Positions 1 through 7,170 of a stretch of DNA of 64,000 nucleotides are shown here, one piece after another. How positions within the stretch are numbered: position 1 is the first letter of the stretch; every line of letters starts with the position of its first letter. Location of the stretch: NCBI RefSeq assembly GCF_001904725.1, contig NZ_MRCE01000001.1:304688-368687 (forward strand). Reading direction: 5' to 3'. The notes beneath the pieces are model-generated. The model saw only the letters and a program-made list of their open reading frames with translations, searched no databases and had not been told where the DNA came from. The translations under genes and the position numbers were made by a program. The stretch is from Phormidium ambiguum IAM M-71 (GTDB taxonomy: Bacteria > Cyanobacteriota > Cyanobacteriia > Cyanobacteriales > Aerosakkonemataceae).

Positions 1-489
1 AACATACGAGATAATACTCAGTAAAATAATTATTGCTCCCAAAAGGAGAGAGCCGTGAAATTTAGCATTCCAGAAAGAGGCGATCGCATACACCAACAAA
101 CTCTGACCAACACCTATACAACAGTAAGCGCCGAAAATGCCCAAAAAATAGGAAGTTCCACTCAAAGGAGAAATAAACAAGCGCTTGAGCGTTTGTTGCT
201 CTCGTTCCGCTACTACCGTAGTGACAGTACCTCCCAAGCAGCTAAAAAACAGCGCTGCGCCTACCAAAGTAGTCGGTGCAGCATTTTCAAAAGCCAAAGT
301 AGTCGGTGTAGTATTTTCAAAAGCAAAAGCCATTGACTGTTGAGCGCGTTCTGCAAAAATAAATCCGTTGAGTAAAAGCAGCGCAATGGGAAAAACACTC
401 CAAAAAATCAGGCTACGTCGCCGTCGGAATAATTCGATTAAAATTCGCTGAGTTACAGCCAGCGTTTCGCGCCAGTATTTGATCATCAT
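1..489 (-). CDS. ABC-2 type transporter permease, N-terminal part (runs off left edge)
   Basis: Reading the minus strand from an ATG at 489 gives 163 codons with no stop, continuing past position 1, so only the first part of the gene is present. The product starts with a basic cytoplasmic segment, then a hydrophobic helix (roughly residues 28-44), and a motif of the form ExxQQTLKRLFxSPLS at about residues 107-122. This resembles the E-(K/Q)-GT-(L/M)-kRL-xxSPl signature of ABC-2 membrane subunits. More hydrophobic helices follow to the edge. It would form the membrane channel of an exporter, with an ATPase subunit presumably further left. It is divergent from the Rieske/FAD oxidoreductase with a 23-bp gap between start codons, so the two may share a control region. 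A 10-residue in-frame duplication lies in the first extracytoplasmic loop. The substrate cannot be read. Confidence 0.8.
   Translation of the reverse strand, partial: MMIKYWRETLAVTQRILIELFRRRRSLIFWSVFPIALLLLNGFIFAERAQQSMAFAFENTTPTTLAFENAAPTTLVGAALFFSCLGGTVTTVVAEREQQTLKRLFISPLSGTSYFLGIFGAYCCIGVGQSLLVYAIASFWNAKFHGSLLLGAIIILLSIISYV
265..324 (-). repeat. 30-bp tandem duplication inside the permease gene
   Basis: Two adjacent 30-bp units (265-294 and 295-324) differ at only a few positions. On the minus strand they encode two consecutive ten-residue blocks, AFENTTPTTL and AFENAAPTTL, so the reading frame is kept. The duplication lies just after the first predicted membrane helix. Confidence 0.9.
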
Positions 490-512
490 GTGAGGAGTTA
501 GCAAAGTAGTTC

Positions 513-2462
513 ATGAATCAATTATCAAGATACGCCCAATTGCCGACATTTTCACGACGTACTTTCTTAAAAATGTTCGGTGTTGGTACAGTTGGCGGTG
601 TAGTGGGGTATTCTCGTTTTTCTAAGCCACAACCAAGCCTTTTTCAACAGGATACCCTTGATTTACCCCGATGGACAAATAAACCAACTAGTGTCACCGT
701 AGTCGGTGGAGGTTTAGCGGGATTAGCTTGTGCTTATGAATTAAGTCAACGAGGTTTTCAAGTTACACTATTAGAAAAATCGCCGCAATTAGGCGGAAAA
801 ATTGCCAGCTGGCCTATTCAAGTTGGCAACGAAACTTTCATGATGGAACATGGGTTTCATGGGTTTTTTCCTCAATATTATAACCTGAAAAGTTTAGTTA
901 AAGAACTGGAAATCACTGATAATTTTCTGGATTTAAAATTTTACTCAGTGGTTTATCGAGACGCTAAATATCAACCAGAAATATTTCGTCCCAGCCATTC
1001 AGCTTTTCCTTGGAATATTGTAGATTTAGCTGTTGCTTCTCAGAACCGTTTACGCTGGGGAATTAATCTAACCAAATGGGAACATTGGCAAGTTTTCCGA
1101 GCGATTACTGGATTTCAAACGGAAAGAACATTTCAAACCCTTGATAATATTTCTGTTGCTGAATGGGTAGAAAAAGAATTTCCTCAAGGATTATATGATT
1201 TATACTTTCTCCCCTTTGCTAAATCTAGCTTAAATGCTCCCGATCGCATGAGCGTTGGCGAGTTAATGCAATTTTTCCATTTTTACTTTTTTGGTAATCC
1301 CGAAGGGTTAGCTTTTAATGGTACTAAACAAGATATGGGAACGAGTTTAGTCCAACCAATTGCTCAAGCAATTCAAAGTAAAGGTGGTACGATCGTCACT
1401 GATGCAACGGTTAAAGAAATCAACGCATCCCAAGGCAAAATTGATGCTTTAACTTATTACCAAGGCAATAATACAAACGATGTGCCTTTTTGGGTAGGTC
1501 GCAATCAATATATTGCGGATAAGCAAGTAGAATACTTTGGTGCAGGCGATGAAGTTTTTGCTACTAATACTAATAGCAATGAAGCGATTTCTTTAACTTG
1601 TACCCACCAAGGTTGTACGGTGCAGAAACAGGCAAATGGCGAATTTCATTGCCCCTGTCATGGTGCTGCTTTTGATAAAAATGGTAAAGTTATTAAAGGC
1701 CCCGCTCAAAGAGATTTGGCAAAGTATAAAGTTGTCGATCGCAGATCCGATCGACTCCAACTCATCGCCGCTACAAACAACCCCAACCTAACCACATCAA
1801 CTAACACCATTCAAACAGATTACTATGTTTTCGCCACCGATGTTCCCGGAGTACGCCAACTATTTACCCGAATCGATGGCGATGTTAATCAAAAAGTCAA
1901 AACCCAAATCGAAAAACTCCCAGTAGCAGATCCTTTTGCAGTTTGTCGTTTTTGGTTCGATCGTGATTTTCCTTGGGAACAAAGTTGGTTTACTTCTCTA
2001 TCCGGTTATCGTTTAACTGATAGTATTACCCTCTATCATCGCATACAAGACCAATTCATTGAATGGGCAAATAAAACCGGAGGAAGTGTAGTCGAATTAC
2101 ACGCCTATTGCTACAAAGAAAAAGAGTTTCCCACTCAAGAAGCATTACTCACAACCTTTGAACAAGAACTATATGAAATCGTCCCCGAACTTCAGCAAGC
2201 AAACATCTTGCATCGAGAATTAGTCAATCAAAAGAACTTTTCTGGTTATCCCCCAAATAGTTATGCTGAACGCCCCCAAACAACCACCGAAATTCCCAAC
2301 CTTTTATTCGCCGGAGATTGGGTAAAAATGCCTTTTCCTTGTGGTTTAATGGAAAGAGCAGTTAGTAGCGGATTACTAGCAGCAAATGAAATTTTGCACC
2401 GCCAAGGATTGCAAAGACGCACCTTATTTACAGTTAATCCAGAAGGTGTACTAAAAATTTAA
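513..2462 (+). CDS. Tat-exported FAD-dependent desaturase-like oxidoreductase with embedded Rieske domain (CruE/CrtU-like)
   Basis: This 649-residue protein begins with a twin-arginine signal (SRRTFLK at residues 14-20 plus a short hydrophobic stretch), suggesting export of a folded cofactor-bearing enzyme to the thylakoid lumen or periplasm. A dinucleotide-binding motif GGGLAG lies at 65-70, followed by the E..LGGK pattern of the phytoene desaturase/amine-oxidase family. A Rieske [2Fe-2S] site is inserted in the middle: C363-T-H365 and C380-P-C-H383, with C368 and C382 placed for a disulfide. The C-terminal GDWVKMPFPCGLMERA block is the FAD-closing motif of plant-type carotene desaturases. 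From memory this architecture matches isorenieratene synthase / beta-carotene desaturase-methylase (CrtU/CruE), but no search was possible. A Rieske oxygenase gene follows 88 bp downstream. GAGGAG at 492-497 is a distant ribosome-binding site for the only nearby ATG. Confidence 0.82.
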   Translation: MNQLSRYAQLPTFSRRTFLKMFGVGTVGGVVGYSRFSKPQPSLFQQDTLDLPRWTNKPTSVTVVGGGLAGLACAYELSQRGFQVTLLEKSPQLGGKIASWPIQVGNETFMMEHGFHGFFPQYYNLKSLVKELEITDNFLDLKFYSVVYRDAKYQPEIFRPSHSAFPWNIVDLAVASQNRLRWGINLTKWEHWQVFRAITGFQTERTFQTLDNISVAEWVEKEFPQGLYDLYFLPFAKSSLNAPDRMSVGELMQFFHFYFFGNPEGLAFNGTKQDMGTSLVQPIAQAIQSKGGTIVTDATVKEINASQGKIDALTYYQGNNTNDVPFWVGRNQYIADKQVEYFGAGDEVFATNTNSNEAISLTCTHQGCTVQKQANGEFHCPCHGAAFDKNGKVIKGPAQRDLAKYKVVDRRSDRLQLIAATNNPNLTTSTNTIQTDYYVFATDVPGVRQLFTRIDGDVNQKVKTQIEKLPVADPFAVCRFWFDRDFPWEQSWFTSLSGYRLTDSITLYHRIQDQFIEWANKTGGSVVELHAYCYKEKEFPTQEALLTTFEQELYEIVPELQQANILHRELVNQKNFSGYPPNSYAERPQTTTEIPNLLFAGDWVKMPFPCGLMERAVSSGLLAANEILHRQGLQRRTLFTVNPEGVLKI

Positions 2463-2473
2463 AATCACCCCAA

Positions 2474-2509
2474 ATGAATGCAGAAAACCTAAATATCATC
2501 TGCATTCAT
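2474..2509. other. Hairpin between the two Rieske genes
   Basis: Perfect 11-bp arms (ATGAATGCAGA at 2474-2484 and its complement at 2499-2509) surround a 14-nt loop in the 88-bp gap. There is no T-run directly after it, so it looks more like an mRNA-processing or attenuating hairpin, or repeat debris, than a clean terminator. Confidence 0.5.
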
Positions 2510-2550
2510 CTGCGGTTAAAAATTAACTTTTCAATCAGGTTTAAAAACTT

Positions 2551-3609
2551 ATGACTTCCCTTTCTTCAATCAACAATACCCGCGACATTCGGAAGTTAGG
2601 AATTAATCTTAATCATTGGTATGTCGTTGCTCAAATTAACGAATTAAAACATCAACCTTTAGGTATTACCCTCTGGAACCAAGCAATAGTAATTTACCGA
2701 GACAACACAGGTAAAATTCACGCCTTAGAAGATAGATGTCCTCATCGCCAAGTTAAACTAAGTCACGGAAAAGTTATCAATAATCACCTAGAATGTGCTT
2801 ATCACGGTTGGCGATTTAACCCTGCTGGCGAATGCGCCGAAGTTCCCTATTTAGCAGCAAATCAAAAATTACCCAATTGTAAAATTCGCAACTATCCTGT
2901 AATTGAAAAAGATGGTTTTATCTGGATATTTCCCGGCGATGAAACCTTATCAAACTTAGTTTCACCTTTAGCGTTACCAGAATGGAATCATCTTAACTAT
3001 ATTGTTAGTTATACAGGTTTTGAGTGTCCATCTCACTATTCATTTTTAATCGAAAACCTAATGGATATGTATCACGGACATTTGCATCAAGATTTACAAG
3101 CTTGGGCAAATCCAGTGTTACAACATATTGATGAAGATGAAAACAAAGTTCATGCTCATTATCAAGCCCAAAGTTATTATAGAATAAACAGAGAATGGGC
3201 AGTTTTACAGTTATTTATTCCTGCTTTGCGACAGTTGCATCCTGAACCTTTAGACGTGAGTTATATCTATCCTCATTGGGTAGCAACGTTAGGGGAGGAT
3301 TTTAAAATCTGTTGTTTGTTTTGTCCGGTAAGTGAAACAAAAACTCGCGCTTATTTAATTCATTTCACTTCTTTAAATGCCTTTGACAAATTACATATAT
3401 TGCCTGTGTGGTTTCGCCGCTTCGTCAAAAACATTTCCTTTAATGCAGCCAAAGGTTTACTCAATGGTTTAGTGCGTCAAGATTTAGTGATGATTGCCGA
3501 GGAGCAACAAGCTTATTTACAAAATCCTGAAAGAAGAAATTATGAATTAAATAAAGCTTTAGTGAGTGTACAAAAACTAATGAGAAACCAAGTGGAAAAA
3601 TCAATATAA
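2551..3609 (+). CDS. Rieske non-heme iron oxygenase (CruH-like / ring-hydroxylating type)
   Basis: This 352-residue protein has an N-terminal Rieske [2Fe-2S] domain with C63-P-H65 and C82-A-Y-H85 as cluster ligands. It is followed by a catalytic domain with a probable mononuclear-iron motif, ENLMDMYHGHLH at 168-179, in which D172, H175 and H179 are the likely ligands. The final His spacing is one residue shorter than the textbook pattern. Such proteins hydroxylate or oxidatively cleave hydrophobic or aromatic substrates using electrons from ferredoxin. No signal peptide is visible, so it is probably cytosolic or membrane-peripheral. It follows the FAD/Rieske protein in the same orientation and is probably co-transcribed with it. 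In synechoxanthin biosynthesis a desaturase/methylase (CruE) works with a Rieske protein (CruH). This pairing suggests, but does not prove, the same role. Confidence 0.82.
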   Translation: MTSLSSINNTRDIRKLGINLNHWYVVAQINELKHQPLGITLWNQAIVIYRDNTGKIHALEDRCPHRQVKLSHGKVINNHLECAYHGWRFNPAGECAEVPYLAANQKLPNCKIRNYPVIEKDGFIWIFPGDETLSNLVSPLALPEWNHLNYIVSYTGFECPSHYSFLIENLMDMYHGHLHQDLQAWANPVLQHIDEDENKVHAHYQAQSYYRINREWAVLQLFIPALRQLHPEPLDVSYIYPHWVATLGEDFKICCLFCPVSETKTRAYLIHFTSLNAFDKLHILPVWFRRFVKNISFNAAKGLLNGLVRQDLVMIAEEQQAYLQNPERRNYELNKALVSVQKLMRNQVEKSI

Positions 3610-3611
3610 CT

Positions 3612-3791
3612 GTAGGGTGCGTATAGCCTACGGCATTTCAGAAAAGCGCAGCGTAACGCACCATTCCTGCTAACTGAGATCTTGTACCTGCGTTTTAGTC
3701 CGCCTGCGAATCAATTCGCAGGCTAATAGCTCAAGTCCATTTTAATGGATTAAAAGCTTTTGAATACTAACTATTTAGTCCTCTTTAGAGG
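3612..3791. repeat. Cluster of dispersed palindromic repeats
   Basis: This non-coding stretch is almost entirely short palindromes. A GTAGGGTGCG...AACGCACC unit lies at 3612-3662. CCTGCGAAT/ATTCGCAGG lies at 3703-3722, TCCATT/AATGGA at 3736-3749, and CCTCT/AGAGG at 3780-3791. The first unit recurs in inverse form at 45683-45712. These resemble the hairpin-forming intergenic repeats common in filamentous cyanobacteria. They separate the oxygenase gene from the convergent Uma2 gene. Confidence 0.7.
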
Positions 3792-3829
3792 AGTTTAGCT
3801 ATGAGCCTGGGACTGGTGCAAGATCTAAG

Positions 3830-4477
3830 CTAAGAATTCCCTTGTTCTCTCACCCATTTACGAAACTCTCTCAGCATTCGACTTGTTCCTACTGTTTGAC
3901 TCATTTCCAGAAAACGGGAAAACTCCTCAATTATGGGAAAATTAGGAAATGTGGGACTGTTTGAAGATTCAACATATTTCCCTGATTCTAATAAGTAAAT
4001 TTTGAGTTTTCCGTTTTCATATCGCCAAATTTCCGGTACTCCTAATGCTTGATATGCGCTAACCTTGGTTTTGGAAGTAACATCTATTTCTATTGCTAAA
4101 TCTGGCGGTGGATCAACTGTTAAATCTATGCGAGTTTTGCCAATCATTTGAGCATAGTTTTGAATATAAAAACAGTCGTCTGGTTCAATACCTGCTGCCA
4201 TATCCTCTCGTTTAAAGGTTGTCGATCCTAATGGTTCCCAGTTGCGATCGCACTCATCCAACAAAATTTTCACCAAATCACCAATAATTACCTTAGTTTT
4301 TTCATGTTCTGGTAATGGCACCCTAATCTCCAAAGTTCCGTTAAAATAAGCTAATCGAGAAGAACGTTTCTCGCCTAATTCCTCTAAAATCGCCTCAAAT
4401 TCCTGCCAATTCACATTATGAAATAACACTCGATGTCCTGGCGGTACACCCAGTTGTCGCAGTTGCAACGTTACCAT
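3830..4477 (-). CDS. Uma2 family (DUF820) endonuclease-like protein
   Basis: This 215-residue protein has the DUF820/Uma2 fold features, a PD-(D/E)XK-like core. A polar EP-D-C/D-xxY segment (IEPDDCFYIQN) is followed by DLTVDPPPDLAIEIDVTS, containing the paired acidic residues, and then K-(V/x)-x-Y-xxLGVPEIWRY. The start is supported by AGGAGA immediately upstream on the minus strand. Uma2 genes occur in many copies in cyanobacterial genomes; their biological role is not established and mobility is only presumed. A second, diverged copy lies at 15.9 kb. The gene sits at the edge of a patch of accessory genes. Confidence 0.85.
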   Translation of the reverse strand: MVTLQLRQLGVPPGHRVLFHNVNWQEFEAILEELGEKRSSRLAYFNGTLEIRVPLPEHEKTKVIIGDLVKILLDECDRNWEPLGSTTFKREDMAAGIEPDDCFYIQNYAQMIGKTRIDLTVDPPPDLAIEIDVTSKTKVSAYQALGVPEIWRYENGKLKIYLLESGKYVESSNSPTFPNFPIIEEFSRFLEMSQTVGTSRMLREFRKWVREQGNS

Positions 4478-4533
4478 TTGATTCTCCTAAATTATATTTT
4501 ATAATGCAATTATACAATTGCTAATTAGTAACA

Positions 4534-4740
4534 ATGCTGGAAATTCATAAAAACATTCTTCTTGATGAAAATCAGCAACCAATTGCCGTGCAAATTCCCA
4601 TTGCTGAATTTGAAAAAATTGAAGAAATTTTAGAAGATTATGGTTTAGCAAAGTTAATCAAAGAATCAGAGAATGAAAAACGACTTTCTAAGGAAGTAGC
4701 TTTAAATTATTACAGGTACTTTAAAAGCAAGCAATCATAA
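4534..4740 (+). CDS. Small antitoxin-like protein, no toxin partner
   Basis: This 68-residue, highly charged protein has a short N-terminal strand-like segment (MLEIHKNILLDENQQPIAVQ), then a helical stretch rich in Glu and Lys. This is the pattern of Phd/RelB-type antitoxins or their orphan relatives in cyanobacteria. No RelE, ParE or PIN-like reading frame follows in the 115 bp before the next gene. It is divergent from the Uma2 gene with a 56-bp gap. The assignment rests on general composition and length, so the function is uncertain. It could be a solitary regulator or the remnant of a pair that lost its toxin. Confidence 0.5.
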   Translation: MLEIHKNILLDENQQPIAVQIPIAEFEKIEEILEDYGLAKLIKESENEKRLSKEVALNYYRYFKSKQS

Positions 4741-4855
4741 GGATTGTTTTCTTAATTCATTACACTTGTCGCTAAAATCCAGCATAAATTATCCTATTAA
4801 AGAATCCAGCCCAGTGTTAACATTAAAATTAAACTATAGAAAGAGGTAGCGATAT

Positions 4856-6106
4856 ATGGCGAACTCTACTGAATATGATTTTGATAGCTACGAAGCTTTA
4901 ATTAAAAAACTTTTGGAGCAAATCAAAATATTACCTCCTCCTCTTAGAAAAGAATTAGAGAAACAGTTAGATGAGCTTATTCGTCTCATTCAAGAGATAC
5001 GTTCACCTCGTTTTATGGTGATTGGTAGACGAGGCGCTGGTAAATCATCTTTAATAAATGCCCTATTTAATGCTAAGGTTGCAGAAACTGGAGCAGTTGA
5101 AGCACAAACAGGTGAACCACAATGGTATGAATTTGAGCACAAGGGTAAAAAAGTAGAAATTTTAGATACGAGAGGAATTCTTGAAGGAGGTAAGCCTAAA
5201 GAAAACGATACTGCTTCAGATCCTATAGAAAGTATTTTAAATGCCGTTCGTGAAAAATGCCCTGACATTGTATTATTTCTCTGCAAAGCGACAGAAGTAG
5301 ATAGCGCTATAAATGAATCTCTTGAGGTTTTTGAAAGAATAATAAAAAAAATAAAAGAGATTCATCAATATAATCTTCCTGTTATTGGCGTTCTTACGCA
5401 TTGTGACCAGATATATCCATCAGATATTCTAAAGCTACCAACAGATGATGAAGAAAAAAACCAAAATATACAAAAATCTGTCGAATTACTTCAGAAGCAC
5501 TTGGCATCAAGACAAACAATAAACGATCACTTTGTTAAAGTTATTCCAACAGCAGCATTTGTTCGTTATCGTAACGATGGGACAGCAGATCCAAATCGAG
5601 ACTATCGTTGGAATATAGATACACTTGCAGAACTTTTAGTTGAAGAACTACCCAATGGCCCTGCTATTGAATTTGCTAGACTAGCTAGACTACGTAAATT
5701 TCAAAAACAAATAGCCAAAAATGTAGTAAATCTCTGTACTTTAGCTACTGGTACAGTTGGTGCAACTTCACTACCTGGAAGCGATTTTCCCATTTTAGTC
5801 GCCATTCAGTCAGCAATGGTTGTTGTGATTGGCTTTATCTCAGGTCGTGATTTATCACTTCAGGCAGCTACAGAGTTTTTAACAGCACTAGGTATAAATG
5901 TTGGAACTGGGTTTGTTTTACGTGAAGTTGCTAGAGGAGTAGTCAAACTAATACCTGGTTTTGGTAACGTTGTCTCTGCTGGTGTTGCAGGTACAGGTAC
6001 AAAAATTCTCGGTCAAGCTTCTATTGCATACTTTATTGATGGAACTCCTATTCCAGTTATTAAGGAACAAATGGGTTTAAAAATGTTGCTTCCTAATGAT
6101 CAATAG
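4856..6106 (+). CDS. Era/dynamin-like GTPase with hydrophobic C-terminal (DUF697-like) region
   Basis: This 416-residue protein carries the G motifs of a TRAFAC-class GTPase: P-loop GRRGAGKSS at 57-65, DTRG at 104-107 and THCD (the TKxD equivalent) at 181-184. An N-terminal helical segment (10-48) precedes the G domain. The C-terminal third is Gly/Ala/Val-rich with long hydrophobic stretches (about 290-385), like the membrane-associating DUF697/YcjF-type tails, so it probably acts at a membrane surface. An AGAGGT Shine-Dalgarno-like sequence precedes the ATG. Its neighbours are an orphan antitoxin and a toxin-antitoxin locus, which places it in an accessory patch; no partner subunit is adjacent. 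The target process is unknown. Membrane remodelling, stress or defence roles are possible but not shown. Confidence 0.75.
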   Translation: MANSTEYDFDSYEALIKKLLEQIKILPPPLRKELEKQLDELIRLIQEIRSPRFMVIGRRGAGKSSLINALFNAKVAETGAVEAQTGEPQWYEFEHKGKKVEILDTRGILEGGKPKENDTASDPIESILNAVREKCPDIVLFLCKATEVDSAINESLEVFERIIKKIKEIHQYNLPVIGVLTHCDQIYPSDILKLPTDDEEKNQNIQKSVELLQKHLASRQTINDHFVKVIPTAAFVRYRNDGTADPNRDYRWNIDTLAELLVEELPNGPAIEFARLARLRKFQKQIAKNVVNLCTLATGTVGATSLPGSDFPILVAIQSAMVVVIGFISGRDLSLQAATEFLTALGINVGTGFVLREVARGVVKLIPGFGNVVSAGVAGTGTKILGQASIAYFIDGTPIPVIKEQMGLKMLLPNDQ

Positions 6107-6123
6107 TTGACTGCAAAGAAATT

Positions 6124-6442
6124 ATGAAAGACGTGAAAATGTCAACAAGTGACAGTTATTGTCCTTATAAAATTGCATCTCTCAAAGATATAAAATATGC
6201 AGCAGTTTACATTACAGCAATTTTGGAAAAAAAACCCCGAACCCGAATTACTTCAGCTAGCACTTACAGATGTAATTGAGGCTTGTGAAAAGTGCGATCG
6301 CCTTTCCGAATCAACAAAACAATTGCATGAAAAGCTCGATCGAATACTCACAGAAAGTAATGCTTCAGAAATTTACACTTTTGTAGAATTACTAACTGAA
6401 CTGGGTTTTCAAATAGCTATCTCCCCAAAAGAAACTGAATGA
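6124..6442 (+). pseudogene. Frameshifted second copy of the HigA/HI1420-type antitoxin gene
   Basis: From an ATG at 6124 the first 36 codons align without gaps to the intact antitoxin at 6823 (MKDVKMSTSDSY versus MKDVKVPTSRSY), then the frame ends in a stop. The remaining antitoxin sequence continues in another frame (NPEPELLQLALTDVIEA and so on to 6442). The switch falls at a run of eight A residues near 6228-6235, where seven would keep frame. The 3' half is nearly identical in DNA to 7011-7140, while the 5' half is strongly diverged. Frameshift plus N-terminal decay suggest a degenerating duplicate. An A8 run can also permit transcriptional slippage, so some full-length product cannot be excluded. 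Confidence 0.75.
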
Positions 6443-6506
6443 ATTCCCGATTTGATCTGATGCGATTTATCGTGAAATCAGACTATTCTGGAACTACAAT
6501 AAAATT

Positions 6507-6851
6507 ATGGAAGCCCAACCAAGGGAAATTCAAAACTATTTGACACCCGATGGAAAGAGTCCTTTTGAAGAATGGTATTATTCGCTTCAGGATATGAAAG
6601 CTACCGCCAGAATCCAAAAGCGACTTAGGCGAGTGGAACTAGGCAATTTGGGAGATTATCGATCGGTTGGAGAAGGAGTTTGCGAACTTAGAATTAATTA
6701 TGGCCCTGGCTATCGCGTTTACTTTGGACAAATAGGAATGACAATTGTACTTCTCCTCTGCGGTGGGCATAAAAGTACACAAGAACAAGATATTCGCCAA
6801 GCTATTAAATACTGGAGAGACTATGAAAGACGTGAAAGTTCCAACAAGTAG
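6507..6851 (+). CDS. RelE/ParE-superfamily toxin, HigB-like (HI1419 type)
   Basis: This 114-residue protein matches the addiction-module killer family. It opens with a strand and the FEEWYYSLQDMKATARIQKRL helix pair typical of the group (residues about 20-40). A core GDYRSVGEGVCELRINYGPGYRVYFG follows, where the basic and aromatic residues form the RNase/ribosome-facing site of RelE-fold toxins. It ends in the KSTQEQDIRQAIKYW helix. Members cleave mRNA on the ribosome and are neutralised by the downstream antitoxin. The order is toxin first, antitoxin second, with a 29-bp overlap, which is normal for HigBA-type systems. The pair would therefore be translationally coupled. Confidence 0.85.
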   Translation: MEAQPREIQNYLTPDGKSPFEEWYYSLQDMKATARIQKRLRRVELGNLGDYRSVGEGVCELRINYGPGYRVYFGQIGMTIVLLLCGGHKSTQEQDIRQAIKYWRDYERRESSNK

Positions 6852-7149
6852 AAGTTACCGCGAGTTTCTAATTGAATCTCTCAAAAACCCGGAAAGATCT
6901 GCTGCTTACATTGAAGCTGTTTTGGAATTGGAAGAAGAAAGCCCCGATCCAGAATTATTACGGGCGGTGCTGAAAGATGTTATTGAGGCGCAGATTAATA
7001 ATAATCTCTCCGAATCAACAAAACAATTGCATGAAAAGCTCGATCGAATACTAACCGAAAGTAATGCTACCGAAATTTACACTTTTGTAGAATTGCTAAA
7101 TGAACTGGGTTTCCAACTTACAATTACACCCAAAGAAACCCAATCCTAA
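6823..7149 (+). CDS. HigA-like antitoxin (HI1420 family)
   Basis: The ATG at 6823 gives a 108-residue protein starting MKDVKVPTSRSYREFLIESL; this start is preferred because it matches the family N-terminus and overlaps the toxin gene. The order MKDV..R.Y...L...L.NPE.A..Y..A.LE is characteristic of HI1420-type antidotes. These neutralise the toxin and usually repress their own operon through a DNA-binding helix-turn-helix. Here the usual C-terminal HTH is replaced or diverged: the tail reads as a helical segment (STKQLHEKLDRILTESNA) that is also kept in the upstream broken copy. How it binds DNA is therefore unclear. Confidence 0.8.
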   Translation: MKDVKVPTSRSYREFLIESLKNPERSAAYIEAVLELEEESPDPELLRAVLKDVIEAQINNNLSESTKQLHEKLDRILTESNATEIYTFVELLNELGFQLTITPKETQS

Positions 7150-7170
7150 AAAGTTAATAACTCACAAAAA

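Noticed and set aside
55..336. Plus-strand 93-codon open frame at the left edge
   Set aside because: It lies opposite the ABC-2 permease, whose minus-strand frame is open over the whole edge and shows clear family motifs; the plus-strand product is low-complexity and contains the translated 30-bp repeat.
490..502. ACTCCTCACA-like string (minus strand), reminiscent of the Yfr1 small-RNA core
   Set aside because: It is simply the complement of the Shine-Dalgarno-bearing leader of the oxidoreductase gene; the flanking stem-loops expected of Yfr1 were not seen.
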